Of a stretch of 64,000 nucleotides of DNA, positions 57,221-64,000 are shown piece after piece. The stretch lies in the NCBI GenBank assembly GCA_025769875.1, contig JAGFNK010000108.1, forward strand, positions 1 through 64,000, given 5' to 3'. The notes beneath the pieces were generated by a model. The model worked only from the letters and a program-made list of their open reading frames with translations, did not search any database and was not told where the DNA came from. The position numbers and the translations under genes are program-made. Within the stretch, counting starts at the first letter, position 1. Each line of letters begins with the position of its first letter. Origin of the DNA: Russula earlei. Lineage: Eukaryota > Basidiomycota > Agaricomycetes > Russulales > Russulaceae.

Positions 57221-58742
57221 ATGACCACCACTAACTCTGACCCTGCAGAATCCCATCACTCAGATGAAAGCCTGGACGACTTAGAACATTGATTCCGAAC
57301 ACTTACAATACAACAACGTACATTACTCCCCCGAATTAACTCTCATAACCCCCCTTCTTATTCCGTTAACGACCCTGCTATCCCCGACCGTGGATATACA
57401 ATTTTCAACTTAACCGCCAGAGAACAACTTTTTTCTGGAATTCTCTCTCCTGGCGACTTCCGCGGTTTTCAATTACTCATGACGGACCCCCGTTTTTCCA
57501 AATTTCATCTATCCGTACGAAGAGCAGTACTTACAGATTTAGTATGGAACCATATCACACGCTCAGCCTACATAAATACCCCCACCCCTTCCGAGTGGTC
57601 AGCCTGGCACCACGAACACGCTACCTCTACATACAACACCCCAATGTCGTCCCCCATCTCTAGCTCATCCCCTCTCCCTATCCTTACCCCTTCCCCCACC
57701 ATTAAACAGGAACCCCTCTCACCTGAAGTCATTCAACACATCATCGACCAACGAACTTTCGTCGTCCCAGACGAAACCGAAGTCCAAGACCTTGCAGCTA
57801 CCCTCAACCCACTCGCCATCCAAGAAGGAACACCCTCGCCAACCCCGACCGAAGCAGACCCCACTCACCCTGGCCCCCCTTGGTTTGTTTACGAACCTTA
57901 CACGCATGTTCCCCCTTTTTACATTCACGTTAATGGGCGAAAACGCCTGTTACCATACTTACGTATCGCCTTATATAATGACGAACCCATGCTTCTTGGG
58001 ACTATGGGTCGAGGAGAACCCACTTATGGAGAAAAACTCATCGCCCGGCCCGTTGTCTCTGCCCCTCATCCCGCTGTCTCTGCCTCTGACCTCCGCCTCC
58101 TCATTGAGGACCACCCCTTCCATTTTGATGCTGCCCAAGCCCTCGAAAACCTCCATGACCCTGGTGCTCTTGCCGACGTCTACCTGTCTCCGTACCAGCT
58201 CTTTCAAGTTGAAAGTCTTGGAGGGCAAGCGCGCCTCTATCCAAGGGGCTCTAAGCATCCTTCAAGGGCAACTCGCTGATCGACTCCATGAAATCCAGTC
58301 CCACACTAAAGAAGTCGCCGCCATCCGCAGTCGCCTTCGGGCCAACAACACTTCCGTCCGAGTCCGCCACCAACTCGACAACTTGATGACTGATGGGGGA
58401 CTCACCCACGACACTGGACCATATTACTCACTGGCAGGGAGCTACGATAAAATTGAGGACTCAAAGGAATCATCCACTTCCCCTTCACCGTCCATTCACC
58501 CTCCTCTCTCCCTGACCCCTCCACTCCAGTACCTCCCTCCCCGTGTCGTCAACCAGTCCCAAAACGACGCCCCCATGGGGTCACCTTCCCACTTTCCTCA
58601 AATGTTCTCTGATGACGCCAGTACCCCCAACACCCCTCTCACCCCCGCACGAATGACTAAAGCACAGCGTCACCAACTTCAGAAACTGGCAGCACGTCTG
58701 CAAACACTGCAACACCAGGGGGCACTGGAACAAGGACTGTAA
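57221..58742 (+). pseudogene. Gy1-b ORF3 after integrase, unknown
   Basis: ATG at 57221 is in frame with the chromodomain, so ORF3 could be a C-terminal extension of Pol or a re-initiated protein. A TGA stands at 57290 (Gy1-a reads CAG there). Then REQLFSGILSPGDFRGFQLL, RAVLTDLVWNHITRSAY, a Pro/Ser linker, GPPWFVYEPYTHVPPFYIHV and a helical region. A one-base insertion near 58225 shifts to a frame with a predicted coiled coil (QGQLADRLHEIQSHTKEVAA, about 58265) and a basic/Gln-rich end (KAQRHQLQKLAARLQTLQ) before TAA 58740. No CCHC knuckle is seen here. No family was recognised. Confidence 0.72.
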
Positions 58743-58910
58743 CAGACCTCATACTAATTGCAGCGGACAAGTGGATTGCATCCTCAGGAGAACCCACCGG
58801 AGCTACAGAGGCTTCTGCCCCAGGGCAATGGCACCCCAGAGCGCATGGCCAGGAGTCGAAGGCAATGAACTCCGCGAGTCAGGCCCTGAGACCGATTAGT
58901 TTGGAGAACT

Positions 58911-59551
58911 AAGCATGAGGGGGGCATGATGTTGTAATCTACCCCCTTTTTCGGTTCGTCCATTATTGTTCTTCTTTGATTATCCTTGTCTCCGTGGTTA
59001 CTGTTTCATCCCTTGATGGTGATCCCCTATTGTTTTATCTATTGTGTTTCACTTGTTGTGTTTCATCTATTGTGTTTCACTTATTGTGTTTCACCTATTG
59101 TCGAGTTACTTTTGCTATTGGTCTACCTTTATCTATTGTTCCGCTTATGGTACTGTACAGCCTCGCCACATACAGTATTTAAGCGCCTGTAGAAGCTGGG
59201 GAATGCCCCAAGCTTAGCTTTGTCCCATTCCCTGTCGCATCCCTTGCCCTGTACTCTCTCTCAATCACAACTTGCTTGTGCTGGCCTATACTTTGCTTGA
59301 CCTAAGCACACCTCAAGGAACCCTTGTGTTCCTCTTCCTCCTCTGCCTCTCTCTCATCGCTCTCTTCTTCTGTGAAACCAGAAGATCGACTCTGTCTGCG
59401 GGCTGAGTCATTGTTTGACTAAACCTTGAGACGCTAAACCTCTGAACCGGCCTTCTTGAGCCGGCCCCCATTGAACCCTTGAACCAAGTCACAGGGACTT
59501 GGCCCCCACTGAACCTTGAGCTAACGCTCTAACGGCCGCAACGCCGTTACA
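58911..59551 (+). repeat. Gy1-b polypurine tract and 3' LTR
   Basis: AAGCATGAGGGGGGCATGA (58911-58929) directly precedes the LTR at 58930-59551. The three differences from the 5' LTR are one C/T in the T-run near the start and two reciprocal changes in the final CCACGACG/CCGCAACG, all involving CpG. Confidence 0.93.
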
Positions 59552-60249
59552 CCAACTCTAATAACTATAGAACGAACTATAAGGCAATACTAAGGACCTT
59601 AATAGAAGTATTAGGGTCGACTCTAGGGACCCTAATAGAACTATATAAGGGCCTTATAAGATAACACCATTCCCTAACCAAACTACAAGTCCTCAAATGA
59701 CCGGCCCTAAACTAACTAACAGGAAATGAATCAGGTGCTTGCACGTGCACTAAAGCAGTGAACACGTGGACAATGGAAGCTCTTACTCATCAAGAGAAAC
59801 CTTCTTACTCAGCAGCTTACTGAGCATGACTGAGCATGCTCAGTAAGTGTCCTCCGACTTCTTACTTATCACTCTACTGTGCTTGATAACAAGGTTATGA
59901 CTTGTTCCCTATTTAGCAGTTCTCTTGTAGTATATAAGCGCCCAATAAAGTAGCGGACAGTCCTCAGACTGTCCATTTGTTTACGGCACTCTCCATCCCT
60001 GGGATACTCCTTTAAGGACCGTCCCCTTCTGACTATCCTGGCCTCTTCCCTGTGTGATTGCTCTACTCTCACAGTAACAGTACCTCTCTGGTATCTGTTA
60101 CTACTCTGGACTCTACTCCTTGCCCACGTGGTCTTGGATGTCTATCGACTCGTCTTCGAGCTTATTCCTCGCTCTTGAACTGGATAGTTCAACAGTGAGT
60201 CTTGACACTTGGAACAATGGCCATTGGACTATAACTGTCATCTAGATCT

Positions 60250-61558
60250 ATGAGCACTAGGAGAGACATCACTGACGAAGAAGAAAATCTAATCCCACTC
60301 CTATTTGAAAACCTTAGCTACGACACCCAAGATCACTGTTACCGAGGAAGATTTGCGGGTACACCTATTATCAACCACGGGAATCTTTCTGACACTTGGT
60401 TATATGAAGACGACAATGACGAAGTTACCACTGAACAACTTAAAGCGGCAGCCCCAGGAGCAGAGAACATTCAAGACTTCAATCCTTATAATTACACAGG
60501 CCTCTTCCTAGACAGACCAGTCAAGTGGAGCTGTTCTAGAAAACATTGGGTTTACTATAACAATCGAGAAGTCGACTTTACAGCCAGAACAACTCAAGAA
60601 GCTACCGCTATCTTAGGAACCGCTCAAAGCACTCGAAGCACTACTCCAGGACCTTCCTGTTAAGGCTCCAAAGTGCCTTAAATAAGATCAATGGTCACGT
60701 CTATAAACACAGTCCTACCAATGCAGATATGCTTGAGTCAAGCAAGCAATACTCGTGGAGGGGAAGGAGTGTTAGATCCTTCTAGAGTATGACAACAAGA
60801 TGAGAGGGGCTCTGCAGACGGGGTAGGAGTCAACTGTTTGGGATTGGCAAACTAAGTCGAGCTTAAGGCTCAACTGTTTCTACTGGAGGCTTTATATAGC
60901 CCTACAAGGATAAGGTTCATGCTACTGTAGTACTGGTTGGTGCTATAGAAGCAAAAGGCAGCTCATAGAAGCGAGGTTGCTTCTATGTAAATGATCTCGG
61001 TGCTGGAAGCATTAAGTGCTTCCCCAATCAAGGAATCGACGTACGTGGCGGTACAGGAACATCTGGGACAGAAGCAATGCTACTCATTGCTTCTTCAGTA
61101 CATCTTCTGAAAGATACGATCAACGCGCTCCGAATGTGATATCAACAAACATCAACGATCAAGATCTGACGCATGCATAATGCAAACAGTGCAGTCCATA
61201 GTTCAGGTGTTCCGGCATCTTCTGGACCCCAAACCACTCAGTAACACTTCCACCCGGCATAATACCCAACAACCTACCCCTCATACAATTAGCGACGTAC
61301 CACAAACACTCCCTCGAACCCTCACTCCAACTAGAATCCAATTACAAGGTTCAGCCCCACCTATTGTTACAGCTGCAACTACTCAGAACCCCACCATGTC
61401 AAGCAACCCACGCCTCGTCGGAACTGCACCAGAACCCTTTGATGGAAAGGCTGATAATGCAGAGGCCTTTTGGGCAGCTTTGGCCAATTATTACTACATC
61501 AATGGCGACTCCTTTACAGATGAAAGCAAGAAAGTCGCTGCTGCACTAACCCACTTTA
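60250..61558 (+). pseudogene. Gy4-b gag, interrupted and truncated
   Basis: ATG at 60250 (MSTRRDITDEEENL). The frame is open to PGPS at 60657, resumes after the Gy3 LTR as STRHNTQQPTPHTI (61247 on) and reaches AAALTHF at about 61556, where X begins. About 93 percent of residues match Gy4-a. The capsid C-terminal half and the zinc knuckle are missing. Confidence 0.85.
60658..61246 (-). repeat. Gy3 solo LTR
   Basis: It reads TGTTAAGGCTCC to CTCAGTAACA on the plus strand, 589 bp, with target duplication CTTCC (60653-60657 and 61247-61251). It is the same orientation as the full Gy3 element and is inserted in Gy4-b gag. Confidence 0.94.
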
Positions 61559-61960
61559 TTTGCCATTTTCAGCGCACTTGGCGGAGCTTGAATTCCACCC
61601 AAATCGGCGCAGAAACCCCCTCAAACATGCGGGATGAATATCTCCCTCAAAACAGCTTCAATTCATATGAAAATTATTGTCCCTGAATCACCTGAATGAG
61701 GGCTAGGCAGCCCCATTGTTTTCATGAGATTTGAGTGAGAATTGGTGGAGCTGGACTCAAGCCACCTCCACATGTGTATTAGATGAATTACAACTCAAAA
61801 TCATGGTCTATATCTATTATTTTTCCCTCATGTTGTACCCATGGGCTGTCTTGAGGCAGCCCCATAGTTTTTTTGACTCAAGTGTTGTGGTGTGCAACAT
61901 TGTTTTCAGTGTGATTGGAGTGACGGCCAGCCACTCATTGCCCCTCTTACCTCTCCATTC
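61559..61960 (+). mobile_element. Sequence X, copy b
   Basis: It begins TTTGCCATTTTCAGCGC directly after CCACTTTA of Gy4-b gag and matches X copy a to 61862. It then continues past the point where copy a is cut: CATAGTTTTTTTGACTCAAGTG. No right boundary or target duplication was found, so X may extend through the low-complexity tract or beyond the window. Confidence 0.5.
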
Positions 61961-61984
61961 TGACCATACACATACCCTGCGCCC

Positions 61985-63060
61985 ATGCCCGCTCCAGCCT
62001 CCGTCCCTACATCGTGCACCATCGCCTCCGCCTCGCCTGCCTTGCCCATCGTCCCTGCGGTTCCCACCTCGTCTGCTGTTCCCGTCACCTCGTTCACCGC
62101 TGCCATCCTCGACTCGCCAGCCATCATCGCCTCAGCTCCACCTGCCCTCGCCATCCCAGCATCGCCCGCATTCGCCATCGTCGCCACCTCATCTGTCCCC
62201 TGCCGCCGTAGCCTCAGCTGTGACATCGCCTATCGCCACTGTCCCCGTCTTAGCCCAACCAGCTCCCGCGCCCTCAGTGTTGCCTGCTATGGCCACTGTC
62301 TCAGCTCCATGCACAACCACCATCTCAACCTCGCCCACCGACGTTTTAGCGCCGCCCGCCACTTCAGCCCTCGCAGCCTCGTCTGCCACCCCCGCCTTCG
62401 TCTCATCCGCTCCTGCGCCCTCAGTCGTCTCGTCACCCTCAGTCTTGTCCGTCGCCTTGTCCGTTGCCACAGTAGCCTCAGTCGTGCCAGCCGCCGACTT
62501 CGCATCAGTCTCCGTCTTAGCCTCGCCCGTACTCGTCAGTTCAGCCCAGTCCATCATAGCACCAGCATCGCCAGCCGCTGCCATCTCCACCCTGCCCTCA
62601 GCCTCAGCCTTCTCAGTCTCAGCCGCTGCCACCATGCCCCTAGTTTTGCCAGCCGTCTCCATTGCCCCAGCTTCAGATCAGTGAACCGCCGCCACCGTGC
62701 TCTTAGCCTTGCCAGCCGCCTTAGTCTCGTCAGCCGCCACCGTAGCCTCAGCCTCAGCCACCGACTGTCTTAGCGCCACACGCCGCTGTCTCCACCACCA
62801 TCTCACAAGCCACCGCCGCCACGCCCTTGTCAGCCACCGCCGCCATCACCCCTGCGTCACCCTCAGTCGTCGCCTCCGCCCCGTCCGCCTCCACCGTCGC
62901 ACCAGGCTCAGTCCGCCGCCACCTTCTCAGTCTCAGCCTCAGTCTTCTCAGTCTCAGCCGCTGCTTTAGTAGTTTCGCGCGACACCAGCACCGCCGCACT
63001 GTCGCAACCCCTCGCCACCAGCACCACCCCAGAAGACCAAGAAGGCCTCGGCCACGAACT
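61985..63060. repeat. GC-rich Ala/Ser/Pro-biased low-complexity tract
   Basis: Dense repetition of GCC, TCAGCC and CCGCC words yields long open frames in several frames on both strands (for example 61731-62684 +, 62189-62662 -). Their products are just Ala/Ser/Val or Arg/His/Leu strings. Because several frames are open at once, this is compositional and not evidence for a gene. It is CpG-rich, unlike the decayed block at 10-13 kb. Confidence 0.6.
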
Positions 63061-63183
63061 TAGCCATGACATGCCACAACAGGAGCAGAAGCCGCCGCCG
63101 CAGGAGAAGCAGTCGCGGACGCCAACAGCACACCGCACACCGCCTCCCACATCGCCTCCCCATCCGTTTCGCGCGCTCTCGCC

Positions 63184-63430
63184 CACGTCTGCTGCTGACA
63201 CCTGCAGTGGAGACGACCCTGCCACCGCCACCGCAAGACGACAGATCCCACCCCCGCACAAGCCGCCCCACGCATCCTCTTTCTCGAGTCCTCGCCACCT
63301 ACGTCTCTATCTACGAACTCACACTCACCGCCTACGCCTTCGCTCCTCGTCCACGCCTGCTGCCACCACCTGCAATGGAGACGACCACGCCACCACCGCC
63401 ACAAGACAACACCACCACCACGCAGCTGCC
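63184..63430 (+). repeat. 168-bp tandem duplication
   Basis: CACGTCTGCTGCTGACACCT at 63184 recurs as CACGCCTGCTGCCACCACCT at 63352, each followed by TGCA(G/A)TGGAGACGACC and a CCGCCACCGC run. Two diverged units are visible. Confidence 0.65.
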
Positions 63431-63956
63431 ATCTCGTCACCGCCGCCCTCGTCTCTATCGCCTCTGTTTCCCATCGCCCTCGCCTCTTTCGTCATCGCCA
63501 TCGCCGATCGCCACCTTCACGTCTTCCGCAGCACAAGCAACCGCGACCGCCGCCTCAATTCAGACATGAAAGGCTCAAAACACTCGCATTCAGATGCTTG
63601 ACCGAGGACGGTCAAAGTTTCAAGCCCCTGGGAGGTGTAAGGAAGATTATGGCTGGCCTCGAAATCACATGCGAAAATGCGACACGACACGACATGAGAC
63701 TGACACCTCAGCTCCCTTTCATCCCTTGCCACCTCCCTCTTGTTCCAGGCAGTCCACCTGACCGCACACCACAAGCCATCTTGCGTGCGACATCAAGACC
63801 TCGATCGCATCGCCCAGCCCTCACCACCGATCACGCGCCCATGCACGCCTCGGCACACTAGACACGTTCGCGTCTCAAGCCTTTCACGACCGCCTCAACC
63901 GTCTCAACCAGTCTTGATTCATTTTCATGCCATTCATCTCTAGTACCTCTCTCCTG

Positions 63957-63966
63957 TATATAAAAA
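63957..63966 (+). promoter_or_regulatory. TATA-like box at right edge
   Basis: TATATAAAAA lies 34 bp before the end of the window. Spacing and sequence resemble the LTR core promoters here (TATA to RNA start about 34 nt), so the window may end just inside another LTR or at a host gene promoter. About 63600-63950 shows no supported gene. Confidence 0.4.
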
Positions 63967-64000
63967 CACCCTAGCTACTCTGTAGTAGAAAGAGTTCAGA

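Larger units (their letters stand above)
51669..59551 (+). mobile_element. Gy1-b: full-length, recently inserted Ty3/gypsy chromovirus
   Basis: It is 7,883 bp with target duplication CCAAC (51664-51668 and 59552-59556). The LTRs (51669-52290 and 58930-59551, 622 bp each) differ, by eye, at only three positions, all at CpG sites. Order: LTR, primer-binding site, gag, -1 frameshift site, PR-RT-RNase H-IN-chromodomain, ORF3, polypurine tract (58911-58929), LTR. Despite the near-identical LTRs, the coding region has at least four frameshifts and two stops. Confidence 0.96.
51358..60207 (+). repeat. L5 solo LTR split by Gy1-b
   Basis: The left part is 51358-51668 and the right part 59552-60207. 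After removing Gy1-b and one CCAAC it is about 962 bp, matching the L5 LTR at 16290. Target duplication CTTGG lies at 51353-51357 and 60208-60212. The right part contains GTATATAAGCG (about 59932), AGACTGTCCA (about 59967) and the terminal GAGTCTTGACA, all shared with the Gy4 LTR. Confidence 0.93.
48041..61558 (+). mobile_element. Gy4-b: second Gy4 element, interrupted
   Basis: It has the same order as Gy4-a up to gag. It is interrupted by an L5 LTR (51358-60207), which itself holds Gy1-b, and by a Gy3 solo LTR (60658-61246), and is cut within gag at 61558 by X copy b. Removing the inserts and one copy of each duplication restores the Gy4 order. Confidence 0.88.

Noticed and set aside
61731..62773. 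Long Ala/Ser/Pro-rich ORFs on both strands
   Set aside because: Several frames are open simultaneously with biased, repetitive products, which is what GCC/TCAGCC repetition produces by chance.
1..64000. tRNA, rRNA, CRISPR array or operon structure
   Set aside because: No cloverleaf-like tRNA, rRNA core sequence or regularly spaced repeat array was seen; introns and LTR retrotransposons show a fungal nuclear genome.

Overview
The window looks like nuclear DNA of a filamentous basidiomycete, probably an agaricomycete. The evidence is short GT-AG introns (57-142 nt), a fungal OTU-protease gene, chromodomain Ty3/gypsy retrotransposons, and C-to-T decay confined to CpG. The species cannot be named from the sequence.

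1-10 kb is the only host-like gene space: a 64-codon spliced hypothetical gene (292-561, -), a five-exon OTU cysteine protease gene (1127-3063, -), a divergent two-exon F-box-like gene (3308-4200, +), a frameshifted gene remnant (7365-7966, -), and a 1,234-bp hAT-like element (8026-9259) with a perfect 8-bp target duplication. About 10.1-13.4 kb is almost free of CpG and holds a decayed copy of sequence found inside the hAT element.

13.4-61.6 kb is a nested pile of LTR retrotransposons. I define families by their LTRs. Gy1 (622-bp LTR): Gy1-a 15422-24941 (-) and Gy1-b 51669-59551 (+). Gy2 (884-bp LTR): Gy2-a 13860-15421 (-) and Gy2-b 24942-41330 (+). Gy3 (588-bp LTR): full copy 32231-40882 (-) and a solo LTR. 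Gy4 (829-bp LTR): Gy4-a 41331-47733, Gy4-b 48041-61558 and two solo LTRs. L5 (about 964 bp) and L6 (537 bp) are known here only as LTRs. X is a short shared sequence that cuts off both Gy4 copies. Eight insertions have exact 5-bp target duplications, and the main chain is about nine insertions deep. The right halves of several elements must lie beyond 64 kb or be lost.

Common themes: (i) four families carry a primer-binding site complementary to the predicted 5' end of their own RNA, as in Tf1-type self-priming; (ii) gag ends in a GGATTTT or GGGTTTT slippery heptamer with pol in the -1 frame; (iii) Gy1, Gy2 and Gy3 carry an extra ORF after the chromodomain; (iv) Gy4 carries about 2.5 kb of extra coding sequence before gag, in three ORFs whose two copies differ mostly by silent changes. 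Most coding regions are broken, and many stops are TGA at former CGA codons.

61.6-64 kb holds the second X copy, a GC-rich Ala/Ser/Pro-biased low-complexity tract, a 168-bp tandem duplication and a TATA-like promoter at the right edge. No tRNA, rRNA or CRISPR was seen.
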